From assembly GCF_000236905.1 (NCBI RefSeq), contig NC_016521.1, forward strand, positions 124,001-188,000: a stretch of 64,000 bases of DNA, given 5' to 3'. Shown here one piece after another: positions 30,310 to 41,524 of the stretch. Every line of letters begins with the position of its first letter. Position 1 is the stretch's first letter. Both the position numbers and the translations under genes were made by a program. The notes under the pieces are model-generated. The model made no database searches, was not told where the DNA came from, and worked only from the letters and a program-made list of their open reading frames with translations. This DNA comes from Tetrapisispora phaffii CBS 4417. Lineage: Eukaryota; Ascomycota; Saccharomycetes; Saccharomycetales; Saccharomycetaceae.

Positions 30310-30802
30310 ACAGAGGCTCGCCTTCTAGAAGGTAAGTGTTCTTCATGCTCCCACCTGCTCGTCAGCCTATCTCGACAGAAAAAGTCCCGTCCCACAAGCG
30401 AGAAATTGAAATTTCATTCTAAAAGTTTTCCGATGAGATGCTTCTACAATAATTGTTTTCTATTGAACATTGTAAAGGTGAAAGTTTCAGCAAATGTATA
30501 CACACACTAATGAACATGGATAGTAAGAGTTGCTTGGAGAAATACAATTAATTCAATAGCAATCGAAGTGTTGATATAATCTACAAGGTTTCCCAGTTTC
30601 AAAGTTGTTACTTTTGTAGATTCTTGTTGTGAAATATATTCATTTTGTTAAGATTATGCAGTTTGATATCTCTTGTTTTAACGATAATTTTTGTTGGTTA
30701 AAAACGTTACTATACAATATTTAAAGGCTTGTTGTGATAATTATTTAATTGTTTGGATTCCCATTACATTTAAAACCGTATAACTCAATCTAGTAATCAA
30801 AA

Positions 30803-31812
30803 ATGGCCGGTTTAAAAGACGTTGTTTCTCGTGAGTACACCATCAACTTACACAAAAGAGTATGTCAAGCAACAATTTTTTTATATTTAAAAATACAGTG
30901 ATTCTAAGTAATTTGGAGAGCAAAATGAACTGAAATTGGGACAAGGTGCAATGTTAGAAATGAAGCCATTATTTAAAATAATCTAGTGTGAAAATAGAGA
31001 GTTAAGAGAGGAAGAATATCGTTGAATATGGAGTGCATGCAAAACAGACAAACAAAAGGTAGATTATTGAAAGGAGGATGCATGTATGACATAGAACAAC
31101 GGTATATTATGTTTATCATTCAAGAGTTTTAAATTGACAATGTAAGAGACTCTATTGTTAGAATATTGTACTTTATCTGAACTAATAATGTGGAGGATGC
31201 GAATATATGTGTCATAGTATCCATTATTATTCAGCTTGGTGAATAGCACACATATTTAACATAGTTCCTTTGCTCAACATGAGAATAGATATTGTCAACC
31301 TAAAAATTCAGTCGGTGTTTACATAAGTCATAACAAGGGATTCATATTAGTCACATTCTATTATAGCTCAGTTCCAGTGGAAATTTATTTTGACAACACA
31401 ATTACTTTTTATTTCAAAGAGTTTATTTTACTAACATTAATTTATTATCTTTATCAATTTTATTATTAATTCATGGGAAAATGAACTTAATCATATCTTT
31501 GCTGAACATAATATACTTTTACTATAGTTACACGGTGTTTCTTTCAAGAAGAGAGCCCCAAGAGCTGTCAAGGAAATCAAGAAGTTCGCTAAGTTACACA
31601 TGGGTACTGAAGATGTCAGATTAGCTCCAGAATTAAACCAAGAAATCTGGAAGAGAGGTATCAAGGGTGTTCCATTAAGATTGAGATTAAGAATCTCTAG
31701 AAGAAGAACCGAAGAAGAAGACGCCAAGAACCCATTATTCTCTTACGTCGAACCAGTCTTCGTTGCTTCCGTTAAAGGTTTACACACCACTGTTGTTGAA
31801 GAAGATGCTTAA
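30803..31812 (+). CDS. RPL31: Ribosomal protein L31 (eL31), two exons
   Basis: Exon 1 is 30803-30859 (19 codons) and exon 2 is 31528-31812, giving 113 residues, the exact yeast length. The intron (30860-31527, 668 nt) starts GTATGT, has TACTAAC at 31429-31435 and ends CTATAG, the first AG after the branch site. It interrupts the gene after LHKR, the same position as in S. cerevisiae RPL31A/B. eL31 lies near the polypeptide exit tunnel and contacts chaperones such as Zuotin. Codon use is strongly biased, as in highly expressed genes. Whether this is the YLR406C or YDL075W copy cannot be told from sequence alone; neighbours from both tracks are present. Confidence 0.98.
30860..31527 (+). other. 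Intron of RPL31
   Basis: 668 nt with donor GTATGT, branch site TACTAAC at 31429-31435 and acceptor TAG at 31525-31527. The branch-to-acceptor distance is about 90 nt. No snoRNA boxes were recognised inside. Confidence 0.95.
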
Positions 31813-32511
31813 ACAAATCTAGTTATTTAAAAAGTTCTAAAGATTTTTTAAATGAAAAGGTTTGGAAAATTTAAATAATTATATTATATAAACTATCTTT
31901 TAAGTAATTAAAACAATAAAATAAAATTGTCATAAATTATAACCTTCTGTATATATATGTGGATTGCAGTTTTCGATTGACACCCATTGATCTAATCGAA
32001 AAAACTACCTCAGGAATCTAGTATTTTAAGAAAATTGAGTACACATCTCAAATAAAATCAGTAGCCAATGCCAAAACTCCATTGTTCATAATAAATTTCA
32101 TTACTCTTATGAAGTGCTATCGTTATTTATTGTTGTGTTAGTACATTCATGTTTTAAGCTTAAATCGTTGATCTGTAACTTCTCCGCGATATTGTAACGT
32201 TCACAATCCGAATAACTGTATTCACCATAAATAGAATCGAGTTTACAACATTGATCTCTAATTTGTACTCTAGTTCGATCGGATAAGATCATGCGAGACT
32301 GCAGCTTCACATGAATCAACTTAACATATGAAGTTAAGTTTATTAGTTTCCAGAATTAGTCGATCAGGTTAACGCTCGAGCTGAAGAATATAGCTATCGA
32401 GAAGGAATACCAAGATTTTTGGGTTTTTGCTAAATCAATTAGGCTGCACTTTTTAGGTTCTGATTCAGTTACAAGCGCAAATATATTTCCCCTTATCTTT
32501 CATCTAACATT
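31813..32511. other. RPL31-AHK1 intergenic region
   Basis: About 700 AT-rich bases hold the RPL31 terminator and the promoter of the next gene. A minus-strand frame of 61 codons (32292-32107) is the only coding-like signal and is not called. Confidence 0.5.
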
Positions 32512-35370
32512 ATGGTAACTACTGATGATAATGATCCTTTAAGGAACTACTCTGAGAAAATATTGGAGGATACCGATCATGACATCGAAATTGATGAGTT
32601 ATATCAAGGTTTAAATAAATTCATTCTGCTAATTGGTGATAAAAGGTACCTGAAGGAAGCTGGTTCTACTAAACATATTGCAAATTTCCTACGTTTGAAT
32701 TTTCTTTCATATCTACGTAAGGAAACTTCATATAAATTAGTAAGGCATAAAGAAGATGTAAGGATTATTTTAACTCAATGGTGGGTAACTTTATTGAACT
32801 TTTTGAATAGTGATGCTGATGAATGCTCAATGGAAGTCTTAATTTACTCTTCTGATATCGATGTTTTATCGGTATGTTTAGAATGTATTAGCAAAATTTT
32901 GTCAAAGACATTACTGACGCTTTCAAATGCTGTTGATAATTTGGAAACATTCTCTCACCATATTTTGATTACATTGCATTACATGACAAATAGACTAATT
33001 CTATCTTCAAGACTTCTACGCGACCCATCAGCTCATCTCAGTAAGCGTATAGCATTCCTTCAGAAATACAATTCACTTTTAAGATCGTTTTTAGGAAAAT
33101 TGAATGCATACGCATTCTTTTTCCTGCCAGATTCATTAAATTTTGATATACAATTATTAATGGAACTCCAGCCAAATATTAGTTTAGAAGATCATAAAAC
33201 TGCATTCTCATGGAAAAAAAGGAAATTCTTCATCACTGATGAAGGCAAAACATCGATGGATCCAAAAAGTATCGAAACTGAAGATACACAGTTTTTCAAA
33301 ATTATTATTTCATATTTAAAACAAGATATGATATTTACCTCATTTTATTGGCATTATTGGTACATAATTATGACACTTACCTCTTCAACAGATGAATTAC
33401 AGAATACATTAAAAAAATCAGATGAAATTCCTGGCCTTGCAATTTTATTAAAATACGTCACATGGAATTTTTTAAGTTCAGACTTGCATAGATTGAGATC
33501 TTTTAATAGTTCAAAGCTTAAACAAAATAAAGATGCAAATTCAACTGCCAGTTCAATTATAGAAGCAAATGAATCTATGCCAGATTCTGATATGGATCTA
33601 GATGTTCAATCTGTGCAAAGAAGCAAAAATAGTAAGATAAGAAAAGTATCTGATCAAGAATACAATAATTTCATAATATGCAATTTCAGAAGTTTTAAAT
33701 TGTGGGAATGTCTTAGAAGCTTATCATATGATTTCGGCTTACACATATCGCCAATTCTAGGTTTACACGATGGTTCACTTTTATCATTCATCTCTACAAT
33801 TCCTGCATATGATTCATTTGCGAGTAATATTGTATATAACAAGCTATTCCAGTTTATTTTATTTCAGTTTGACTCAATATTTACAGACCAATTTATTAAT
33901 TGGAGATTCTGGTGCCGTGGTATACTAATGATGTTGAAAACATTCTCCATCAAGTCAGAAATTATTGGGCTTACTAGTCTATTTAATATCTGGAAGTACA
34001 TTCCTAATTCTTATTTGAGATCCTTAGAAGAAAATTTGATATATAACTATTGGGACCTATTAATCGATAAAAGTAGTGATAATCTAACCAAAATACTATT
34101 TGTCAGATTAATAGTTTTTAAAATATTACAGACTGATAACAACAGTTTGAAAATGAATTTAAAGAAGAAACTTTACGCAATAGATAAAGAGGCCAGTTCT
34201 TTCGCTGAAAGTAATTCTGACTTTGTATATGAATCGGATAGTTCGATACTTTCCTTTAATGGTAATAGGATATTTTCAATAACTGCAAATAAACAATTAT
34301 CAGAGGGTGATATATTACTCAGAAAAAAAAAGCTGGCAGAAGTTACGAAAGGAAAGAAGTCACCAATTATTTTCTCCTCAATTATTGATATTGCAACATC
34401 GAGAGTATCTGTAGTCTTAAAAAATGGAAAGTATCCATATGATGTCATTGACGAACTCTCAACTCGAGCTACGCTTTTGGACTTGACTCAAAACATACAA
34501 AAAATAAACAACACAGTTATTCCAATTCAAAAAACATCTACAAGGTTCAAATAAACAATCAAACGATACTACTGTTTCATTATCTGTTAATTCATTTTTT
34601 TCTCGTTTCACTAGTGCTTTAAAAAGTTCTAATTCGTCTGAAGAAATTGTGAATGAACCGCAAGATAAAATGACAGATAAACCAGTAATGGTACCACCAT
34701 CAGAATTGGCTAATTCATGCAATATTACATCCAAAAAAGGTATTTCACTGGTTTAAAACCCATTGTGTTTAAGCCAGGTTCGATATTTTCAAAAGTTGAT
34801 GAAGCAAACAGGGAATGGAACATTGTAACAGCAAGAACATACGATAAGCCTTTACCGACTCCCCAACGATCTGAAGTTGATAATCTAGTCAAAGAAATGA
34901 ATGCAATGGGATTGGGAACACAGACTAATATGGAATTAAACTTTAGTACCACTAATGATACATCTAGCATCCGAATTCCACCATATATCGAAGACAAAAC
35001 CATAGCATTCCCGCAAATCGACTTTAGCATATTTTCAGAATCAATGGCCTCCGACGGAGATTCTATCAATGAAACAGAATTATTAAAGGAATCATTCTTT
35101 CACATTGTTGCTAACCACAATGACCAGATTATTTATAGTGAAATAGAATCTTCAAATGTATTCCCTAACGATTCTCAAGAGAAGAATGAATTCAAAGAAT
35201 CAATACGAAAACAGAATAAGAAAAAATACATATTTGGCAAATATCAAAAAATGTTTGATTTCATATATATTTACAACAATACCGTCATGCAATACTACGA
35301 GGCACAAAAACTCATTGATATTGATACACTCTTCCTAGATTTTGAAGTGAGAGAATATAATAGTCAATAA
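32512..35370 (+). CDS. AHK1: AHK1-like (YDL073W) protein, frame broken by two compensating shifts
   Basis: The first frame encodes 680 residues and stops at 34552. A second frame, shifted by +1, is open from about 34530 to 34754 and reads as hydrophilic Ser/Asn/Glu-rich protein. The third frame, back in the original phase, continues from about 34733 to 35370 (KRYFTGLKPIVFKPG to REYNSQ). The two shifts cancel, so the intended product would be about 952 residues, near the 984 of S. cerevisiae Ahk1, a scaffold of the Hkr1 branch of the HOG pathway. Both shifts can be placed at runs of six A (34529-34534 and 34733-34738). No splice signals fit. Identity rests on position after RPL31 in the same orientation, as in YDL075W-YDL073W; no domain is diagnostic. 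It could be a sequencing artefact, a pseudogene or programmed slippage. Confidence 0.6.
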
Positions 35371-35524
35371 TCACATAAAGACGAAGATAGACACGATATT
35401 TTAAATTTCGTTAAAATCTAAACATATTTTAGTATTTTATAGACATAATGGCAACGTAACCTTCTATTGATCGAGAACTGTACGTATTTTACATTATTTA
35501 TTAGCTATTTTTTCTTAAGTTAGT

Positions 35525-36361
35525 TCATAATTTTATATCAGCAACCGGTGTGATAAAGTTTTGAGATTTCATATAGTAAAACGATGAGCCAGTGGAAATA
35601 AAAAATAATGTCGTTATAAATATATAGAAGACAGTTATACCGATCAAGTAAGTCAATTTTTTCCATCTAAGCATCATATTTCTGATACCTTGTTTGAATT
35701 CCATTCGCATATATATATTTGATTCTGGTTGCAGTATTAACCTTTGACCAGGTAGTACGAAATGGTATTGAATCTGACGTATCTCTGACGGTATGTAGAT
35801 TAGATCATCGACATATATACTATTCAACCATTCTCTTTGGTACATTGCTAATCTATTTTTCCCATATTTGTGAATTTCATCCTCAACAATTGAATCATGT
35901 TCATTTAGGCATGTAATTGGAATTTTTCTTCTATATATTACACTAGTTGCTTTTGTCTTCTGATAATTATTTCTAACTCTGACTTGAAAATCCAACACTT
36001 CAAGATTATTTCTACTCAGATCATTTTCGTTTAAACAGAAGAACTTCATGTCGATATCCATTTTGTACAATATATTATCACGTAATGGTAAGTTTTGATC
36101 CAGACCATTATCTTCCACCGAATACAGTGGTTTCTCAATGGGTACCCTGGTGATTAAATGCCTGTATGTTAACTCATCATATTGTTCGAAAGTGGACACA
36201 GGAACATATTGAGATGAGTCTGGTGGTATGAGTCTTGTGTAGAAATCATGGAATATGAGCACAGAAATAGGTAACACTATTAAAAGTTGAACACCTACTA
36301 TTATGGATATATAAGTGATCCATTGGAGGATTTGAAAAGGTTTGCTGACATTAATTAACAT
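35525..36361 (-). CDS. SEI1: Seipin Sei1, lipid droplet biogenesis protein
   Basis: A 278-residue membrane protein, 285 in S. cerevisiae. Transmembrane helices lie at about residues 13-36 (YISIIVGVQLLIVLPISVL) and 236-260 (LIGITVFYIFITTLFFIS). They flank an ER-lumenal domain with the seipin beta-sandwich, as in the family. Sei1 forms a ring with Ldb16 at ER-lipid droplet contacts. The first ATG precedes the conserved cytosolic N-terminus directly. Order with SFP1 matches YLR404W-YLR403W. It is convergent with the AHK1-like gene, 154 bases apart. Confidence 0.92.
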   Translation of the reverse strand: MLINVSKPFQILQWITYISIIVGVQLLIVLPISVLIFHDFYTRLIPPDSSQYVPVSTFEQYDELTYRHLITRVPIEKPLYSVEDNGLDQNLPLRDNILYKMDIDMKFFCLNENDLSRNNLEVLDFQVRVRNNYQKTKATSVIYRRKIPITCLNEHDSIVEDEIHKYGKNRLAMYQREWLNSIYVDDLIYIPSEIRQIQYHFVLPGQRLILQPESNIYMRMEFKQGIRNMMLRWKKLTYLIGITVFYIFITTLFFISTGSSFYYMKSQNFITPVADIKL

Positions 36362-36986
36362 TTCTTTAAATGATGGCTTAAACTTTTATGGATCAATTGA
36401 TGAGGGAATTTAACGGTGTATAAATTGGATTGATCAACAATAAGATCATATACCTCATAATTCTTTATACTGATTTTTATAATGTGTGAATTTTATATGT
36501 CGAAATTTGATGACAGTTCGCTTATATACGTAAAAAACGAACCTTTAAAACTTCAAAAGTTGCATTGATTAAATGAACAGAACTGTTATATCAATGCATT
36601 TATTTTTTAAGTTTCCAATGAATTACGTTATCAAATGATGTATGTTAGTATACTTAAATTTTACATTTTTAGCTTTAAATAAAATATAAATCTATGTATA
36701 AGATTTCATATATGTAAAAACCTATATAAAAGTACCAATATATCATTTCATTTTCGTTCCCTATATCACCATTACGCCGGCATTTGTCAAAGCACTGGAC
36801 GGTATTCTATCCAAATTTCCATTATTGTTCATGATAATATATTTATCTATATTATCATTTTATTTTGTTATTGTAAACTGTATGTCTTCGTTACAGGTTT
36901 TAATATTGCTATTGTGAGCATTATTGTCTCTTTTTTTTAATCACCTGAGACTTCATTAATAAATAATAAATTTATTCCACATACTG
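36362..36986. other. SEI1-SFP1 intergenic region
   Basis: This 625-base, very AT-rich region holds the SEI1 promoter and SFP1 3' end. No gene or RNA signal was seen. Confidence 0.6.
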
Positions 36987-38735
36987 CTAATGTGTCGAAT
37001 GACCTCTATGGTATTTTAAACCATTTAAATTCTTATAACGTTTACCGCAAACTTCACAGCGATAAGGTTTATCTTTTTCATCCCCGATCCCATCCAAATA
37101 TGGTTCATTTGAATGTGGGTCAATAACACTGATGGTACCATCCGGGTTTTCATGCAATTTTTGATTTTGATGCCCATGTAGTTTATGGTACTTTAAACCA
37201 TTTTGATTCTTGTATGTTTTGCCACAACCGATGACCGGACACTTGAAAGGTTTATCCTCTTCATGGTCCATAACGTATAGCCTTCTTGCTGGATCGTCTA
37301 TATAACCTACTTGATTTGTAGAATCTCTATGGGATGTCTTGGCAAATGCAATATTATTTGAAAATTCGTCATCATCTTCGTCATCATCTTCGTCGTCTTC
37401 GTCTTCGTCCTCATCCCCATCTCCATCGGCATCATCATCATATCTTGTATCATCATCATTTGTTTGTCGGTGCAGTAACATACTTGGATCATTATTGCCT
37501 TGGCCTATATCACCCATAGAGATTTGCAATTGTTCTGATGAAACTGCGATTTGATTACCAGAGATTGACATAAACATCTGTTGCTTTCCAGATTCCTTTG
37601 CACCGTAGTTATTGAGAATGAAATCATTTTCTGTATAAGGCATGTTACTAGTATTTCCACTAGATTTAGTATTTGGTATCTTTCCGATAGATGAAATATC
37701 TGCTATATTACTATTATCAGCATTTGGAATTTTTTTACTCTCTTGTGTTCTTTTCAACTTTTGAGTTAAAAAGACGTCATTTGTAGATACTGCACCAACT
37801 GAACCACCATTCAAGTATAAATAAGGAACGTTAGAGTTTCTATGCTGCTCCGAAGGTTGATAATGTATTGGCTGGTTAGTATTATGAGATGAAAAGGGAG
37901 ATTGGGCTAAACTAACATTTATACTGGGATCACTAAGCTCTTGTCTAATTATATTGTGAGAAGGAAGGCTCTGTTTAGTGACACCAATATCGTTTGTCTT
38001 CAAGCCATTTTTCTTTTGGGATGCCATGCTGTTTCTTAAATTTACACTGACATTCATGTTATTACCAAACGTTCTTGGGGAAATAGATATATGTGCTTCT
38101 TCATAATGCCTTAGTAGATCATGTAGACTTGGTAATGATAACCCACAACATGAATAATCTTTACAATATTGCTTTTCTAGATTAGGTAGGTACGAGCTGT
38201 ACGCGATAGGAGGAGACGTAGCATTGAATAATCCTACGGGACTCCCGTAACCAGTAGCGTTGCCATTGACATTGATATTCAAGTTATTACCAGTGGTTGC
38301 CCCACCATCAATTTGCGACAGCCTTCTTATATGTAGTTGATTATCACGTGACGCGGAATTGTAATGCAAGGCGGCATCATGATCTCTTGACTGTTTCAAT
38401 GTTGTATGGAATGCAACTTCATCTTTCAACCAGGATCCTATCGCGAGCGAACCCCACGAGACACCTCCAACACCTTGTAAATGCGCCACTGAATCCCTCC
38501 GCAACTTCGAGATATTCGAAGGAATGTTGAGATTTATCTGATTGGCACCGCCTCCTTGAAATAAGTCAAGATTCCCGCTGTTGGAGCTACTCTTCTCCAC
38601 ATCCCCACTATTTCCATGCTGTGAAGACTCCTTGGAGAAATCTGCCCTTGCAGAGGCAGCATCCAACCTAACTGAGCCTTTTCTATCGTTTGATTCGATA
38701 AAGTTCTCTTGCATAGTCACACTTGGTGAAAACAT
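36987..38735 (-). CDS. SFP1: Sfp1, zinc-finger activator of ribosome biogenesis and RP genes
   Basis: 582 residues from the ATG at 38735; the frame goes three codons further only through a TTG. Yeast Sfp1 has 683. The family-specific blocks are kept: LRRDSVAHLQGVGGVSWGS near the N-terminus, a split zinc finger (YCKDYSCCGLSLPSLHDLLRHYEEAH) near residue 200, a long Asn/Ser-rich middle, and a strongly acidic tract near 440-460. Two C-terminal C2H2 fingers follow (CPVIGCGKTYKNQNGLKYH and CEVCGKRYKNLNGLKYH). Sfp1 moves to the nucleus under TORC1/PKA and turns on ribosomal protein and RiBi genes, several of which lie in this window. Position matches YLR403W. Confidence 0.97.
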   Translation of the reverse strand: MFSPSVTMQENFIESNDRKGSVRLDAASARADFSKESSQHGNSGDVEKSSSNSGNLDLFQGGGANQINLNIPSNISKLRRDSVAHLQGVGGVSWGSLAIGSWLKDEVAFHTTLKQSRDHDAALHYNSASRDNQLHIRRLSQIDGGATTGNNLNINVNGNATGYGSPVGLFNATSPPIAYSSYLPNLEKQYCKDYSCCGLSLPSLHDLLRHYEEAHISISPRTFGNNMNVSVNLRNSMASQKKNGLKTNDIGVTKQSLPSHNIIRQELSDPSINVSLAQSPFSSHNTNQPIHYQPSEQHRNSNVPYLYLNGGSVGAVSTNDVFLTQKLKRTQESKKIPNADNSNIADISSIGKIPNTKSSGNTSNMPYTENDFILNNYGAKESGKQQMFMSISGNQIAVSSEQLQISMGDIGQGNNDPSMLLHRQTNDDDTRYDDDADGDGDEDEDEDDEDDDEDDDEFSNNIAFAKTSHRDSTNQVGYIDDPARRLYVMDHEEDKPFKCPVIGCGKTYKNQNGLKYHKLHGHQNQKLHENPDGTISVIDPHSNEPYLDGIGDEKDKPYRCEVCGKRYKNLNGLKYHRGHSTH

Positions 38736-39502
38736 GGAGAACAAATATATATATGTGTATTACAGAGTTTCCTTTAAACGCACCAAATTAGATCAGAACA
38801 AATAATAAATAACTCTTGTAACCAATGTTCGTTATAGACCTGAATGATTATTAGTTACCAAAAAGTTTCTGACTCATGTACTGTTCACACACACACACAA
38901 ATTCTTGAACAGGATTATTATACCACAATCACGAGAGGAAAAATACAAGCAAAACTAACCCGTCTTGATTGCACCACTCTTCCAGTTAATCAACAACAAT
39001 ATGGTCAGACAACCTGTGTTCCAATATACCAGCACAATAATAATACAGACGATGCTATCTCTCGCTTAACCAATCTGTACCTGTGTATAGTTATTTTTCG
39101 AACTTATTGGTCTCTTAAGGCAAACCAAAACCTTAAATAAAATAAATATGACTTTATAATATTACCACCCACCCAGTAAATACAATAAGCAGACTAACCA
39201 TTCAACTCATTAAGTATTACTAACCCATCAGGAATCTTCCCCATTCCCAAGTAACCTCAACACTCTTACCACAACGTTAAATGATGGAATTCAATGGCTC
39301 GATTCTGTTTGTGATCACTTTTGCACGAGTCCGGGTAACTTGAAATTTTTCAAAGTTGCGATGAGCTGAACAGAAGTGGACAGTGACATTGCTCAGTTGT
39401 ATATAAAGAGTAGGGCGGACGTTTGTTTACAATTGTGTCCTCTTGAGAGTCGGCAGATTTCACAGAGCAACTAGGGAGTCAGCGACAGCCAAGAACAAAG
39501 AA
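38736..39502. other. SFP1-DUS3 divergent promoter region
   Basis: This 767-base region serves both genes. It contains a (CA)7 run at 38886-38899 and the PAC/RRPE module of DUS3 at 39341-39367. No coding gene was recognised. Confidence 0.7.
39341..39367. promoter_or_regulatory. RRPE and PAC elements of the DUS3 promoter
   Basis: TGAAATTTTTCA at 39341-39352 (RRPE) and GCGATGAGCT at 39358-39367 (PAC, perfect) lie about 140-160 bases upstream of the DUS3 start, the usual RiBi arrangement. Confidence 0.8.
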
Positions 39503-41524
39503 ATGTCTGGTGTGAAGCATGGTTTAGAGGCTCACGGCGAGCCTGATTTGAAGAGACAAGCAAATGACACCAGGGAGAAAGGTGTGGCATACTTGAAGAA
39601 GGAGTACATACTTGTGGACAGTGGAAGTAGTAGGTCCATTGCAGAGTACAATGATGAGGAAGAGGCAGGTGCGGAAGACCGTCCTGGTCTTGAAGCTCAA
39701 GGTGATGGTAGAAGAAAGGGTAAAGGAAAGGGAAGAAACAAGAAAGATCGTGGTCAGAATAAGAACAGAGATCTAAGGCAAGTGAAAGAGGCCAAGCAGC
39801 TGTGTCCTAAGTACATCCAAGGTGATCCAACTGCGGAGGGTGCGGCAGGTCCGGTATGTGCTTTCGGCGACAACTGTAGATTTGTGCATAATATCCAAGA
39901 ATATTTGGACAGTAAGAAGCCTGAAATCGTGTCAGAGGCATTTCCTACTTGCCCTGTTTTTGAGACGTTGGGATACTGTCCAATGGGTTTCAAATGTAAA
40001 TTTTTATCCTCTCATTACGATAAGGATCATATGGAATTGTTCAAGAGAGGAACTGAGGATGAACGTAAGAAGCTATGGGATGCCAATCACGAAGTCAACA
40101 TTATCTCCGGCGACCAGAAGTTTGACCTGATCAAGAGAAAATTCCCATTCACAAAAACAGCACATATCTTAGATATCATCGATTCTATACAACAAGAAGC
40201 TAGAGATAGAATAAATCAACCTTCTGCCAACAAAGAAGGCGATAAGAAAGATGAAGAGAGCAAACCTGCAACTGATGCTCCACAAATCGTGGAAAGGGAA
40301 AAGGAGTTGAACGAGAGGAGGGAAAAGCAACGTGAACTCTACTTACAATACAAAGATACAAGATACTTTGCCCAAGAAAAGAAGACGTTAGACTTCCGTG
40401 GTAAAAAGATTGTTTCTCCACTAACAACTGTCGGAAATCTTCCATACCGTCGTTTGATGAAAAAACTTGGTGCTGATATCACTTACTCTGAGATGGCTTT
40501 GGCTACTCCATTGATCCAAGGTACCAACTCAGAATGGGCCTTACCAAAGGCTCATGTCTCTGAGTACCCAGGGTTTGGTGTCCAGATTGCCTGTTCCAAG
40601 GCTTGGCAAGCTGCTAAGGCTGCTGAAGCATTATCTACCAACTGTTCTAACATCAGTGAAATAAATCTAAATTCTGGTTGTCCAATCGACTTGCTGTATA
40701 AGCAAGGTTCTGGTAGTGCACTATTAGACAATGCTGCTCGTATGATAAGATGTTTAAATGCTATGAACTATGTTTCCAATGATGTTCCAATTTCTGTGAA
40801 AATCCGTACGGGCACAAAGGATTCCCATCCAATTGCTGATACTTTGGTTAAGAGATTAGTATTTGAAACCGATGTAGCTGCTATTACTTTACATGGTAGA
40901 TCTAGACAACAAAGATATACAAGATCGGCAGACTGGGACTATATCTCTAAAGTTGCTAAATCACTTAGAGAGGCTGAATCCGAGTTCGCAGAGAGCCCAC
41001 AAGGTAAAGAATCCCGTGACGGTAAGACCAGAATACAATTTGTCGGTAACGGTGATATCTACAACTTTGAAGATTGGACAAACATTTTACAAAACGATCA
41101 TAATATAGATTCTATCATGGTTGCGCGTGGTGCATTAATCAAACCATGGATCTTTGAAGAAATCGATTCTCAACAGTACATAGACAAGTCAAGCACTGAA
41201 AGACTTGAAATTCTAAAAGACTATGCTAAATTTGCCATGGATCATTGGGGTACCGATGAGTACGGTATTTCACAATCTCGTAGATTCTTCTGTGAATTCA
41301 TGTCTTTCTTCCATCGTTACATCCCGATGGGTATCTGTGAGAGATTTCCGGTTAAGTTGAACGAAAGACCACCATCTTGGAAAGGTAGAGACGATTTAGA
41401 GACTCTATTAGGAGGAACTAACGTCCAAGACTGGATCAAAGTCAGTGAGCTCTTCTTCGGAAAAGTTGATGATTCATTTGTCTTCTTGCCAAAGCACAAG
41501 AGCAGCTCCTTCCCAGCCGCATAA
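39503..41524 (+). CDS. DUS3: Dus3, tRNA dihydrouridine synthase for position 47
   Basis: 673 residues from the ATG at 39503, which has a good AAAGAAATGTCT context; the upstream extension exists only through a TTG. S. cerevisiae Dus3 has 668. Two CCCH zinc fingers precede the catalytic part: C101, C119, C125, H129 and C150, C159, C165, H171, after a Lys/Arg-rich stretch at 70-95. The flavin-dependent Dus barrel starts near residue 320 ([15 protein letters not shown]) and carries the catalytic Cys in [10 protein letters not shown] and the FMN-binding segments KIRTG and LHGR. It reduces U47 in tRNA. The promoter carries PAC and RRPE. Position YLR401C. Confidence 0.97.
   Translation: MSGVKHGLEAHGEPDLKRQANDTREKGVAYLKKEYILVDSGSSRSIAEYNDEEEAGAEDRPGLEAQGDGRRKGKGKGRNKKDRGQNKNRDLRQVKEAKQLCPKYIQGDPTAEGAAGPVCAFGDNCRFVHNIQEYLDSKKPEIVSEAFPTCPVFETLGYCPMGFKCKFLSSHYDKDHMELFKRGTEDERKKLWDANHEVNIISGDQKFDLIKRKFPFTKTAHILDIIDSIQQEARDRINQPSANKEGDKKDEESKPATDAPQIVEREKELNERREKQRELYLQYKDTRYFAQEKKTLDFRGKKIVSPLTTVGNLPYRRLMKKLGADITYSEMALATPLIQGTNSEWALPKAHVSEYPGFGVQIACSKAWQAAKAAEALSTNCSNISEINLNSGCPIDLLYKQGSGSALLDNAARMIRCLNAMNYVSNDVPISVKIRTGTKDSHPIADTLVKRLVFETDVAAITLHGRSRQQRYTRSADWDYISKVAKSLREAESEFAESPQGKESRDGKTRIQFVGNGDIYNFEDWTNILQNDHNIDSIMVARGALIKPWIFEEIDSQQYIDKSSTERLEILKDYAKFAMDHWGTDEYGISQSRRFFCEFMSFFHRYIPMGICERFPVKLNERPPSWKGRDDLETLLGGTNVQDWIKVSELFFGKVDDSFVFLPKHKSSSFPAA

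Larger units (their letters stand above)
28608..30802. other. 2.2 kb intergenic region upstream of RPL31
   Basis: No coding gene was found. In order it holds two RTCACRTGA sites (29532-29555), a GC-elevated stretch (about 29565-29735), a Rap1-like site with adjoining A-rich tract (30044-30105) and a GC-rich island with two perfect palindromes (30129-30309). About 490 bases of ordinary AT-rich DNA precede the RPL31 ATG. Confidence 0.6.

Noticed and set aside
30012..30510. Two overlapping plus-strand frames across the GC-rich island
   Set aside because: They are open mainly because GC-rich palindromes lack stop codons. Neither has an ATG in good context or protein-like composition.
31064..31249. 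61-codon minus-strand frame in the RPL31 intron
   Set aside because: Short, AT-rich composition, inside a well-defined intron and without similarity that I recognise.
37307..37554. Frames opposite the acidic tract of SFP1
   Set aside because: They are shadows of the GAT/GAA-rich coding repeat on the other strand.
39443..39502. 20-codon N-terminal extension of DUS3 (similar extensions at SFP1, MAG2, CST9, TSR1, RPS29)
   Set aside because: The MAG2, CST9, TSR1, SFP1 and DUS3 extensions begin with TTG, not ATG. In each case an in-frame ATG gives the family-typical N-terminus.
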